This document shows positions 25,930-34,870 of a stretch of DNA of 64,000 bases, in pieces; the first letter of the stretch is position 1, and every line of letters begins with the position of its first letter. The notes beneath the pieces were generated by a model, which saw nothing but the letters and a program-made list of their open reading frames with translations, did not search any database and was not told the DNA's origin. Source of the stretch: Blautia sp. An81 (GTDB taxonomy: Bacteria > Bacillota > Clostridia > Lachnospirales > Lachnospiraceae); NCBI RefSeq assembly GCF_002161285.1, contig NZ_NFHH01000008.1, positions 1 to 64,000 on the forward strand. The letters are read 5' to 3'. A program made the position numbers and the translations under genes.

Positions 25930-26058
25930 TAGACGGAAATGCAGGAAAAGGAAAGGACTCCTAACCTTCAGGTATGGATACAGAAACAAAAGGAATATTC
26001 TGCAATCCTCCCAGGAGACTTATAATAAGAGCAGTTAAGAGATGAGGAGGTATGTATC

Positions 26059-26910
26059 ATGGAATATGCAACTTTAAATAACGGATTGAAAATGCCAATG
26101 GAAGGAATCGGAACCTTTCTTCTTCAGCCTGCAGAGGCAGAAGAATCCGTATATCAGGCACTGAAAGCCGGATATCGTCTGGTAGATACGGCCAATGCCT
26201 ATATGAATGAAAAAGGCGTGGGAAGAGGCATGAAAAAAAGCGGCGTTAAGAGAGAAGATATCTTCCTTGTGACAAAGCTGTGGCCCACAGAATATGAAGA
26301 CGGAGCAAAAGCCATTGAGGATACGCTGAAGAGACTGGATACAGATTATGTGGATCTTCTGATCCTCCATCAGCCGGTAGGAAATTATCTGGCAGGATAT
26401 AAGGCAATGGAAGAAGCCTATAAGGCCGGAAAGGTAAAGGCCCTGGGTCTTTCTAATTTCCCGCAGGAGCGGATCCAGGATGTGATCGATCACTGCGAGA
26501 TCAAGCCTCAGATGGTACAGGTAGAGGCTCATCCTTATTATCCTCAGACAGAACTGAAAGCTTATCTGGCAAAATATGAGATGGTGCTCATGGCCTGGTA
26601 TCCTCTTGGACACGGAGACAAATCTCTTGTGGGTGAAGAAGTATTTACCAAACTTGCAGAAAAATACGGAAAGACCAATGCCCAGATTGTTCTCAGATGG
26701 CATGTACAGGCTGGCAATGTGATCATTCCGGGCTCTAAAAATGCAGACCATATCAAGGATAATTTCAACATCTTCGATTTTGCACTGACAGAGGAGGAGA
26801 TGGCAGAGATCGGAAAGCTGGATAAGAACACCAGATATTATAATATGTCTCTGGAAGATGCAGCTAAGAACTATCTGTCTTTGCAGATTGATTTTAATGC
26901 TCAGGAGTAA
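26059..26910 (+). CDS. aldo/keto reductase
   Basis: 283 residues, an NADPH-dependent reductase of the AKR superfamily with a TIM-barrel fold. The catalytic tetrad is visible: Asp in YRLVDTANAY, the Tyr at the end of that segment, Lys in FLVTKLWPTEY and His in LLILHQPVGN. The cofactor-binding segment IIPGSKNADHIKDNF is near the C-terminus. GAGGAGG lies before the ATG. It is a single gene ended by a strong terminator, and the physiological substrate is not evident. Confidence 0.93.
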   Translation: MEYATLNNGLKMPMEGIGTFLLQPAEAEESVYQALKAGYRLVDTANAYMNEKGVGRGMKKSGVKREDIFLVTKLWPTEYEDGAKAIEDTLKRLDTDYVDLLILHQPVGNYLAGYKAMEEAYKAGKVKALGLSNFPQERIQDVIDHCEIKPQMVQVEAHPYYPQTELKAYLAKYEMVLMAWYPLGHGDKSLVGEEVFTKLAEKYGKTNAQIVLRWHVQAGNVIIPGSKNADHIKDNFNIFDFALTEEEMAEIGKLDKNTRYYNMSLEDAAKNYLSLQIDFNAQE

Positions 26911-26922
26911 GATAAATCCTGA

Positions 26923-26965
26923 GGAGCCCCACAAAGAGCAAATGCTTATGTGGGGCTCCTTTTTT
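26923..26965 (+). terminator. rho-independent terminator after the aldo/keto reductase
   Basis: GGAGCCCCACA (26923-26933) pairs perfectly with TGTGGGGCTCC (26949-26959) and is followed by six T. Confidence 0.93.
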
Positions 26966-27080
26966 GGCAATATGAAGGAAAACCTGGATACGGCTTTACA
27001 TTTCCCTGCAGGATATCTTATAATTGGAAAAAAGGGTCAGGAGTCAGAATATAGCACTTCTTTAATGAGGAGAGGAGTAT

Positions 27081-28685
27081 ATGGGAAAAGTATTCAATAT
27101 CACAGCAGACTGTAAACCAGAGCTTCATTATATGGTAAACATTGACAGTCGTTTAAAAAAAATAAAAGAACTGATAGACAAAGGAGAATACTTTGCCATA
27201 AATCGTGCCAGACAATATGGCAAAACAACAACATTACGGGGATTAAGCCGTTTCCTTCAAAAAGAATATCTGGTGGCAGATATGGATTTTCAGACCTTTG
27301 GAGATGCAAAATTTAAAAATGAAAATGTTTTTTCTATGGCATTCGCCAGAGTATTTATCAGGGTACTGAAAAGAAAAGAGGACACTTTTTCAGAAAGGAT
27401 GAAGGAAATCATCCGGGATATGGAAGAGATATTAAGAAGAAAAGATGAAAGCTTTGAACTGCAGGAGTTATTTGAGTATATTAGTGATATCTGTGGTGCA
27501 GCAACGGCCCCTGTGGTATTGATCATCGATGAGGCAGACAGCGCTACAAACAATCAGGTTTTTCTGGATTTTCTTTCACAGCTGCGGGCATATTATATAG
27601 ACCGGGATCAGACTCCGGCTTTCAGGTCTGTAATTTTGGCAGGAGTTTATGATATTAGAAATCTAAAACTGAAAATAAGGCCGGGAGACAGCCACCGGAG
27701 AAATAGCCCCTGGAACATTGCAGTAAAATTTGATGTAGACATGAGCTTTTCAAAAGAGGATATTGCAGGCATGCTCAGAGAGTATGAGGCAGACTGGAAT
27801 ACAGGGATGGATATACAGAAAATAGCAGGCAATCTGTATGCGTATACTTCCGGTTATCCGGTTTTGGTTTCAGCCTTGTGCAAGATCATGGATGAAGAAT
27901 TGCCTCCTTCAGAAAGGTATCCGGATAAAAAGTCTGCCTGGACACAGAAAGGTTTGCTGGAAGCTGTGAGAATCCTTTTGTCAGAAAAGAATACCCTTTT
28001 TGAGTCTATGATCAATAAGCTTAGTGATTATCCCCAACTGAAAAGTATGGTGAAGACGATGCTGTTTACCGGGCAGAGTATTCTGTATAATCCGGATAAT
28101 GAAGGGATAGATATGGCTGTTATGTTTGGATTTGCTTGTGTGACAGACAATACAGTAAGGATTGCCAACCGTATTTTTGAGACACGGCTGTATAATCTGT
28201 TCCTTTCTGAGCTGGGAGAAGGGGAAGAAGATCTATATAAAGAGTCTTTAAAAGATAAGGACGGGTTTGTGGAAAACGGCATATTGAACATGAAACGGGT
28301 GCTGGAAAAGTTTATAGTACATTTTCATGACATTTATGGAGACTGCAACGGGGATTTCCTGGAAGAAGACGGACGGAAATATTTTCTTTTGTATCTAAGA
28401 CCTATTATTAATGGAACAGGAAATTATTATATAGAGGCAAGAACAAGGAATCTGCGCAGAACAGACGTAATCGTAGATTACAATGGCGTACAGTATATTA
28501 TTGAAATGAAAATATGGCATGGAGAAGAATATCACCGCCGGGGAGAAGAACAGCTGGCGGGATATCTGGAAGATTACCATCAAAAGCAGGGGTACCTGAT
28601 CAGTTTTAATTTTAATAAAAATAAAAAGCCGGGAATAAGAGAAGTCCGTATAAAGGATAAAACTATAATTGAAGCAGTTATTTAG
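27081..28685 (+). CDS. AAA ATPase with C-terminal PD-(D/E)XK domain
   Basis: 534 residues. Walker A is the variant ARQYGKTTTLRG (about residues 42-53) and Walker B is VVLIIDEADS (about 143-152). The C-terminal 100 residues show RRTDVIVDYNGVQYIIEMKIW, a PD-(D/E)XK nuclease-like core (Asp, then Glu-x-Lys). This is the abundant AAA-like/DUF1703-related family of anaerobic gut bacteria. Its function is not established, though mobile or defence roles have been suspected. GGAGAGGAG lies upstream of the ATG. The relic at 23782 is from a related family, hinting at past expansion here. Confidence 0.75.
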   Translation: MGKVFNITADCKPELHYMVNIDSRLKKIKELIDKGEYFAINRARQYGKTTTLRGLSRFLQKEYLVADMDFQTFGDAKFKNENVFSMAFARVFIRVLKRKEDTFSERMKEIIRDMEEILRRKDESFELQELFEYISDICGAATAPVVLIIDEADSATNNQVFLDFLSQLRAYYIDRDQTPAFRSVILAGVYDIRNLKLKIRPGDSHRRNSPWNIAVKFDVDMSFSKEDIAGMLREYEADWNTGMDIQKIAGNLYAYTSGYPVLVSALCKIMDEELPPSERYPDKKSAWTQKGLLEAVRILLSEKNTLFESMINKLSDYPQLKSMVKTMLFTGQSILYNPDNEGIDMAVMFGFACVTDNTVRIANRIFETRLYNLFLSELGEGEEDLYKESLKDKDGFVENGILNMKRVLEKFIVHFHDIYGDCNGDFLEEDGRKYFLLYLRPIINGTGNYYIEARTRNLRRTDVIVDYNGVQYIIEMKIWHGEEYHRRGEEQLAGYLEDYHQKQGYLISFNFNKNKKPGIREVRIKDKTIIEAVI

Positions 28686-28720
28686 GCTGAACAAAAGATT
28701 ATAGAGAAAATAGACTGTTT

Positions 28721-28768
28721 GAAACAGGACAGATTAAGATTTATTAAAATCACAATCTGTCCTGTTTC
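28721..28768. terminator. bidirectional hairpin between convergent genes
   Basis: GAAACAGGACAGATT (28721-28735) and AATCTGTCCTGTTTC (28754-28768) form a perfect 15-bp stem between the AAA gene (plus) and the UvrA-like gene (minus). The T-run is weak on the plus side, so it may act partly through transcript stability. Confidence 0.7.
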
Positions 28769-28781
28769 CATATAAAATATT

Positions 28782-31292
28782 TTACAGAAAGCTCCCGGTC
28801 CGGCTTTGGGAGCATTTTTTTATGTCCTCTAAAGTACCTGCTGCCACGATCCCGCCTCCTTCCAGACCGCCCCCGGGTCCCATGTCTATGATATAATCGG
28901 CATTTCTTATCACATCCAGATCATGTTCGATAACAATAACAGTAGCTCCCTGGCTGATCAGCGTCTGGAACACGCCCAGAAGTGTTTGGACATCCAGAGG
29001 GTGAAGGCCGATGGTAGGCTCGTCGAAAATGAAAACAGAGTCGGCCTGGGGCTTTCCCATTTCGCTGGCCAGCTTCAGCCGCTGGGCTTCCCCTCCGGAG
29101 AGACTGGGAGTCTCTTCTCCCAGAGTCAGATAGCCAAGGCCCAGATCCTGAAGGATCTGAAGACGCTGATGGACGGATTTCAGATCTTTACAGGCTTCCA
29201 GGGCCTGGGAAACGTCCATGGACATGAGCTGAGGCAGGGAATAGGAGGCCCCGGCTTTATTTATATACCGGATCAGCCCGGATTCTTTGGAGTATCTGGA
29301 GCCTCGGCATTGGGGACAGGGAATCTCCACATCAGGAAGAAACTGCACGTCCAGGCTGATTACACCGGTGCCGTCGCAGACCGGGCAGCGGAGAGCCCCG
29401 GTGTTATAGGAGAAAGCCCCTGCCTTCCAGCCTTTCTCTTTGGCTGTGGGAGTTTTTGCAAAAGTTTTCCGCAGTTCGTCATGGATGTTGGCATAGGTAG
29501 CTACTGTGGAGCGGACGTTGATGCCGATAGGAGTGGCGTCGATCAGCTTCACCTGTTTGATATCCGGAGCTTCTATAGAACGCACATGGTCCGGCAGCTT
29601 CTTTTTCTTTGTCAGGGATTCCAGGCCGGGGACCAGGCTTTCCAGTACCAGGGTGGTCTTTCCGGAACCGGAGACTCCTGTGACCAGAGTAAGTCTGCCT
29701 TTTGGAATGTCTGCTTCCAGGGGTTTTACCGTATGGATGGCAGAGGTGGAAAGATGGATCCTGCCCAGAGAAAAAAGATCTTCTGCTTTTGTCCGCTCCC
29801 TCACAGATATAGCCGTCCCGGAGAGGAAGGGACCGATTTTTGAAGCCGGATCCAGGGAAAGGTCCCGGACAGTTCCCTGGGCGATGACCTGGCCTCCCCG
29901 GGAACCGGCCTGGGGTCCCATCTCAATGATCCACTGGGCTTTGGAAAGCACCTGGATGTCATGATCTACCAGGACCACAGAATTTCCGTCTGCAACCAGA
30001 TCTTCCATAACACCGGTGAGCCCCTCAATATTGGAAGGGTGAAGTCCGATAGAAGGCTCGTCCAGCACATACAGGACACCGGTAGTCCGGTTCCGCACAG
30101 CACGGGCAAGCTGCATGCGCTGCCGCTCTCCGGTGGATAGAGTAGAAGAAGCCCGGTCAAGGGTAAGATAGCCAAGGCCCAGATCCATCAGCCGTTTTGC
30201 TGTATCCTGAAAAGACTGACAGATACTTTCTGCCATTGGCTGCATTTCTTCAGGCAGAGAGGGAGGAACCTGTGACACCCATTTTACCAGCTGGGAGAGG
30301 GTCATCTGGCAGGCCTGATCCAGGGAAATTCCCCGGAGTCTGGGTGCCCTGGCGGCTTCTGACAGCCGGGTGCCTCCGCAGTCGGGACAGAGATCCTGTT
30401 TCAGAAATTTTTCCACCCGTTTCATTCCCTTTTCGTCTTTCACTTTTGCCAGGGCATTTTCTACAGTGTAGACTGCATTATAAAAGGTAAAGTCCAGTTC
30501 CGTGGCCTGGTCAGAATTTTTCGGGCGGTACAGAATATGCTTTTTCTCTGCCGGCCCATTGTACACAATTTCTTTTTCCTGATCTGTAAGCTGAGAAAAA
30601 GGGATGTCCGTCCGTACGCCCATGGCCCGGCAGACGTCGGTCATCAGAGACCACATGAGAGAATTCCAGGGAGCAACGGCCCCCTGGTCAATGGTCAGGG
30701 ATTCATCAGGCACAAGAGAAGTGAGGTCTACTTTCTGCACCATCCCTGTCCCCCCGCAGGTCCGGCAGGCGCCCTGACTGTTAAAGGCCAGTTCCTCAGC
30801 AGAAGGACCATAGAAATGCTCCCCGCATACCGGGCAGACCAGTTCCTGCTCAGCAGCTACCGCCAGGGTTGGCGGGTGGTAGTGGCCATTAGGACAGCGA
30901 TGACTGGCAAGTCTGGAGAACATAAGCCGGAGGCTGTTGAGAAGTTCCGTACCGGTGCCGAAGGTGCTGCGGATCCCGGGTACCCCTGGCCTTTGTCTCA
31001 GGGCCAGGGCAGCAGGAACGTAAAGAACTTCATCTACCTGCGCTTTAGAGGCCTGGGTCATCCTCCGCCGGGTGTAGGTGGAAAGGGACTCCAGGTAACG
31101 GCGGGAGCCTTCTGCATAGAGGACGCCCAGAGCCAGGGAAGATTTTCCGGAACCGGAAACCCCGGCGATTCCTACAATCTGATTCAGGGGGACATCTACA
31201 TTTATATTTTTCAGATTGTGGACTTTGGCGCCACGGATCTGAATAACTTTTGGAATATGGATATTTTGGAAATCTTCTTGTCTGCCGTCCAT
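28782..31292 (-). CDS. UvrA-like excinuclease ATPase (short class)
   Basis: 836 residues, about 100 shorter than canonical UvrA. It has two ABC modules: Walker A GVSGSGKSS near residue 44 and GVSGSGKTT near 535, each with its own zinc-finger-like cysteine set (CPVCGEHF with CRTCGGTG, and CPVCDGTG with CPQCRGSR), and two ABC signatures (STGERQRMQLA and SGGEAQRLKLA). The missing length fits the UvrA2-like class that lacks the UvrB-binding region, reported in DNA-damage or drug tolerance. It has its own promoter (31349-31377), and GAAAGGAG precedes the ATG. It is probably not the housekeeping uvrA, because no uvrB is near. Confidence 0.85.
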   Translation of the reverse strand: MDGRQEDFQNIHIPKVIQIRGAKVHNLKNINVDVPLNQIVGIAGVSGSGKSSLALGVLYAEGSRRYLESLSTYTRRRMTQASKAQVDEVLYVPAALALRQRPGVPGIRSTFGTGTELLNSLRLMFSRLASHRCPNGHYHPPTLAVAAEQELVCPVCGEHFYGPSAEELAFNSQGACRTCGGTGMVQKVDLTSLVPDESLTIDQGAVAPWNSLMWSLMTDVCRAMGVRTDIPFSQLTDQEKEIVYNGPAEKKHILYRPKNSDQATELDFTFYNAVYTVENALAKVKDEKGMKRVEKFLKQDLCPDCGGTRLSEAARAPRLRGISLDQACQMTLSQLVKWVSQVPPSLPEEMQPMAESICQSFQDTAKRLMDLGLGYLTLDRASSTLSTGERQRMQLARAVRNRTTGVLYVLDEPSIGLHPSNIEGLTGVMEDLVADGNSVVLVDHDIQVLSKAQWIIEMGPQAGSRGGQVIAQGTVRDLSLDPASKIGPFLSGTAISVRERTKAEDLFSLGRIHLSTSAIHTVKPLEADIPKGRLTLVTGVSGSGKTTLVLESLVPGLESLTKKKKLPDHVRSIEAPDIKQVKLIDATPIGINVRSTVATYANIHDELRKTFAKTPTAKEKGWKAGAFSYNTGALRCPVCDGTGVISLDVQFLPDVEIPCPQCRGSRYSKESGLIRYINKAGASYSLPQLMSMDVSQALEACKDLKSVHQRLQILQDLGLGYLTLGEETPSLSGGEAQRLKLASEMGKPQADSVFIFDEPTIGLHPLDVQTLLGVFQTLISQGATVIVIEHDLDVIRNADYIIDMGPGGGLEGGGIVAAGTLEDIKKCSQSRTGSFL

Positions 31293-31348
31293 AAGATTCT
31301 CCTTTCTGTAAAGACAGGGTTTTGCAAAGTAAATAAGAAACTGAAATC

Positions 31349-31377
31349 AGTATAGAGTATCTGCGGAAAAATGACAA
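31349..31377 (-). promoter_or_regulatory. promoter of the UvrA-like gene
   Basis: On the minus strand TTGTCA (31377-31372), exactly 17 nt, and TATACT (31354-31349). It lies 57 bp before the start codon, in the region divergent from the SNF2 helicase gene. Confidence 0.7.
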
Positions 31378-31486
31378 GACTGCCGCAGCAAGGGGCTTTG
31401 ACTGATTTTTCTTGCGCTATATCGAATGGTGCCATAAAATAAAGAAAAAGCCGGGAGATAAAGCCCAGGGAAAGGACTTAGATAAA

Positions 31487-34400
31487 ATGATCACAAAACA
31501 GCAGATAAAACAAATGACAAGCAGCCGTTTTTATGAAAGAGGAAAACAGATATACAGCACCGGATGGATGATAGAAAAGTTTTCCGTAGGACGGGAGGAT
31601 AATCTGGATCTGCTGGAGGCCGCAGTGGAGGGGAGCTACGGCAACAGCTATTTTGTGTCCGGCGTCTATGATACAGAAACCGAAGAAATCGTGGAAATCC
31701 AGTGTGAGTGTCCCGCTTACTGGGAGTATGATGGGATCTGCAAACACTGTGTAGCGGTTCTTCTGGAATATGAGGACTACTGTAGGCGGCAGAAACTTCT
31801 CAGCGAATATGTGTTGAATACGGGAAAAAAAGCTTCGCCTATGCTGGCGCCGGGACGCTATGGAGCACAGAAAACCGAAGGGACCAGGCAGAGGACCACG
31901 GACCGGGAGGCCAGAGAGCTGCTGGAGTCCCTGAGCCGGCAGAAGCAGGGGCATATCAGAGAGAAAGACATGGAAGGAACTGTGGAACTGGAGTCCCATC
32001 TGAAGCTGGAACGGGATCATGCAGAGGTATCCTTCCGGATAGGCCGGAACCAGAAATATGTGGTAAAGGATATTTTTGAACTGGCAGGAGATATCAAAGA
32101 TCACAGAGAGCATTCTTATGGGAAAAAACTGGACTTTATCCATAACCTGGAGACGTTTACAGAAAAATCCCGGCCCCTGGCTGAGTATATCCTGGACTGG
32201 GCGAAAGAAAACCGGAAATATTATATGCAGAAGGTTTATTACAGGAATTTCGGCAGAGGCAGCTATATGGAAAAATGCAAAGAGATTTCCATGGACGGCT
32301 ATGAACTGGAGCGGTTCTTCCAGGTTTATCCAGAAGATCGGATTATTGTTCAGGAGAAGGGCACAGAGGAAAACTGGCAGATTATCAGGCAGGAACCGGG
32401 GATGAAACTGCACCTTACCGGAAAAGACGGAGGACTGGAGATAAAACTGGAAATCGGACAATGTTTTACGGGAAAGAATCAGAGAATTAGCTTTCAAAAT
32501 GGAAAGATCTTTCTCATTCCGAGGGAGAGGGATACGCCATTAGAAGGTCTTCTGGAGTGTCTGGAGGAAAAAAGACAGAACACCTTATTCATACAGGAAA
32601 AAGACCTGCCGGTTTTTTGCAGCGCCTTTCTGCCGGAAGTTTCCAGTTATGCAAAGATTCGGCGAAAGAATTTCCGGGAGGAGGAGTATATCCTTCCGGA
32701 GGCAGCTTTCCGGTTTTATCTGGACATGCCCCGGCAGGATCAGATCAGCTGCCGGCCTGTGGCTGTGTATGGAGAAACCGATTACAATCTGCTCAGGGGA
32801 GACCAGGAGCCCTCAAAGAGAGATCTGTTTCACGAGGCGGAGATACAGGAGTTCCTGACTCCCTGGTTTAACGCTTTTGACCCGAAAGAAGAGCAGCTGG
32901 TACTGACCGGAGATGAGGAAAAACTCCTTCAATTTGTCACAGAAGGGATTGAAAAGCTGAAAGAACTGGGAGAAGTGTTTGTTTCGGAAAATCTGCGGAA
33001 ACTGAAACTTCATAGGACCAACAGTGTAACTGCAGGAATATCTCTGTCCGGGAATCTTATGGAACTTCAGGTGTCTGCAGATAACTTTTCCAGGAAAGAA
33101 CTGGCGGAGATATTCTCTGCCTACCGTCAGAAAAAGAAATATTACCGGCTGCAGGATGGTGAGGTGCTGGATCTGCGGGATCCCAAACTTCAGGAACTGT
33201 ATGAATTGCTGAATGATCTTGGGATCCGTGAGAAGGATCTGGAGAAGCCGCACATCCAGCTGCCGGGCTGCCGGGCGCTTTATGTGGAGGAACAGATAGA
33301 ATGCCGTACTCATCTGGAGGTCCGGGAAAATCAGGAACTGAAAGAAAAAGTCCGGGCTATGGATGAGGATCTGGAGGAGGAAAGGATTCCCGGGGACCTG
33401 GACAGAATTCTGAGAGAATATCAAAAGACAGGGGTAAAATGGCTGTGCAGGCTGAAAAAATGCGGATTCGACGGTATCCTGGCCGATGATATGGGACTTG
33501 GAAAGACTCTTCAGGTCATTGCTTTTCTTGTGATCCAGTACCGGAAAACCGGGGAAGAGGAGAACTGCCGCACGCTGATTGTTACGCCGGCTTCTCTGGT
33601 CTATAACTGGCTGAGTGAGTTGGAACGGTTTGCGCCGGAGCTTCCTGTGCGGGCGGTAGCTGGAAATGCCCGGGAACGGGAGACATGGATAAAGAATGCA
33701 GGGAAAAGAGAGGTTCTGGTAACTTCTTATGATCTGCTGAAAAGGGATATCAGTTTTTACCGGGATCTGGACTTTTCCTGCCAGATCCTGGACGAGGCTC
33801 AGTATATTAAGAATCACAGTACCCAGGCGGCCAGGGCGGTGCGAAGGATCCGTTCACAGTTCCGGGCGGCGCTGACAGGAACGCCTGTGGAAAACCGCCT
33901 TAGTGAGCTGTGGAGTATTTTTTATTATCTGATGCCCGGATTTTTCGGACTTTATCCTTCTTTCAGGAGAGACTTTGAACAGCCTATTATCCGCCAGGAT
34001 ACCCAGACAGCCCGGAAACTGCAGAAGATGGTGAGGCCCTTTATTCTGCGGAGGCTGAAAAAAGATGTGCTGAAGGATCTGCCGGACAAGCTGGAAAAAA
34101 ATACTTATGTAAAGCTGGAGCCGGAACAGCAAAGAATTTATGACGCCCATGTGCAGAGGCTGAAAATGTTTATGGAAAAACAAAATGAAGAAGAATTCAA
34201 AAATGCAAAGCTCCAGATCCTGGCGGAACTCACAAAACTGCGGCAGATCTGCTGCTGCCCGGGACTTCTTTATGAGAATTACCTGCCGATTTCTGCCAAG
34301 GAAAGCCTTTGCCTGGAGCTGATCAATAATGCGGCGGCAGGAGGCCACAAGGTACTGCTGTTTTCCCAGTTCACTACTATGCTGGACCAGCTCTGCAAAA

Positions 34401-34801
34401 GACTGGACCAGGGAAAGATTCCTTATTACCTTCTGACCGGATCTGTGTCTAAAGAAAAGCGCCAGGAGATGGTAAAGGTCTTCCAGGAGGATGACACACC
34501 GGTATTCTGTATTTCTCTGAAGGCAGGGGGAACAGGTCTGAACCTGACGGCAGCGGATATTGTGATCCACTATGATCCATGGTGGAATACGGCGGTCCAG
34601 GATCAGGCCACGGACAGAGCCCACCGGATCGGCCAGGAAAATGTAGTCAATGTATACCGTCTGGTGGCTAAGGGAACTATTGAAGAAAATATTATCCGCC
34701 TTCAGGACCAGAAGCGTCAGCTGGCAGACAGTATCTTAAGCGGAGATGGAATGAGCAGCGGAACCTTTGATAAAGAGGAACTGCTGGAACTGCTGGGGTA
34801 A
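31487..34801 (+). CDS. SWIM-domain SNF2 family helicase
   Basis: 1104 residues. The N-terminal SWIM zinc motif reads CECPAYWEYDGICKHC (about residues 73-88). A long family-specific middle follows, then a SNF2 motor: ADDMGLGKTLQV (about 665), ILDEAQYIKNH (about 767), ALTGTPVENRLSELWS, and the helicase-C part with SLKAGGTGLNLTAADIVI and DRAHRIGQ. Bacterial SWIM-SNF2 proteins are ATP-driven DNA translocases whose cellular job is unclear; some related SNF2 proteins belong to defence systems. ATG 31487 is chosen because AAAGGA lies 10 nt upstream and the extra 25 residues from 31412 are not domain-like. Confidence 0.9.
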   Translation: MITKQQIKQMTSSRFYERGKQIYSTGWMIEKFSVGREDNLDLLEAAVEGSYGNSYFVSGVYDTETEEIVEIQCECPAYWEYDGICKHCVAVLLEYEDYCRRQKLLSEYVLNTGKKASPMLAPGRYGAQKTEGTRQRTTDREARELLESLSRQKQGHIREKDMEGTVELESHLKLERDHAEVSFRIGRNQKYVVKDIFELAGDIKDHREHSYGKKLDFIHNLETFTEKSRPLAEYILDWAKENRKYYMQKVYYRNFGRGSYMEKCKEISMDGYELERFFQVYPEDRIIVQEKGTEENWQIIRQEPGMKLHLTGKDGGLEIKLEIGQCFTGKNQRISFQNGKIFLIPRERDTPLEGLLECLEEKRQNTLFIQEKDLPVFCSAFLPEVSSYAKIRRKNFREEEYILPEAAFRFYLDMPRQDQISCRPVAVYGETDYNLLRGDQEPSKRDLFHEAEIQEFLTPWFNAFDPKEEQLVLTGDEEKLLQFVTEGIEKLKELGEVFVSENLRKLKLHRTNSVTAGISLSGNLMELQVSADNFSRKELAEIFSAYRQKKKYYRLQDGEVLDLRDPKLQELYELLNDLGIREKDLEKPHIQLPGCRALYVEEQIECRTHLEVRENQELKEKVRAMDEDLEEERIPGDLDRILREYQKTGVKWLCRLKKCGFDGILADDMGLGKTLQVIAFLVIQYRKTGEEENCRTLIVTPASLVYNWLSELERFAPELPVRAVAGNARERETWIKNAGKREVLVTSYDLLKRDISFYRDLDFSCQILDEAQYIKNHSTQAARAVRRIRSQFRAALTGTPVENRLSELWSIFYYLMPGFFGLYPSFRRDFEQPIIRQDTQTARKLQKMVRPFILRRLKKDVLKDLPDKLEKNTYVKLEPEQQRIYDAHVQRLKMFMEKQNEEEFKNAKLQILAELTKLRQICCCPGLLYENYLPISAKESLCLELINNAAAGGHKVLLFSQFTTMLDQLCKRLDQGKIPYYLLTGSVSKEKRQEMVKVFQEDDTPVFCISLKAGGTGLNLTAADIVIHYDPWWNTAVQDQATDRAHRIGQENVVNVYRLVAKGTIEENIIRLQDQKRQLADSILSGDGMSSGTFDKEELLELLG

Positions 34802-34809
34802 TTCGGCAG

Positions 34810-34866
34810 GCAGTGAGCCAAATGAACAGGTTTGCATATCCATTTGGCGACTGCTGCGAGGATTTT
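34810..34866. terminator. hairpin between the SNF2 gene and the BspA-like gene
   Basis: GCAGT ... CCAAATG (34810-34824) pairs with CATTTGG ... ACTGC (34841-34854), with a small internal mismatch. A T-run GATTTTT follows. It separates convergent genes and most likely ends SNF2 transcription. Confidence 0.6.
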
Positions 34867-34870
34867 TGAC

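Noticed and set aside
28923-31355. Long plus-strand frames (up to 306 residues) opposite the UvrA-like gene
   Set aside because: They are antisense shadows of a GC-richer gene with clear ABC motifs on the minus strand; they have no ribosome sites and no family features.
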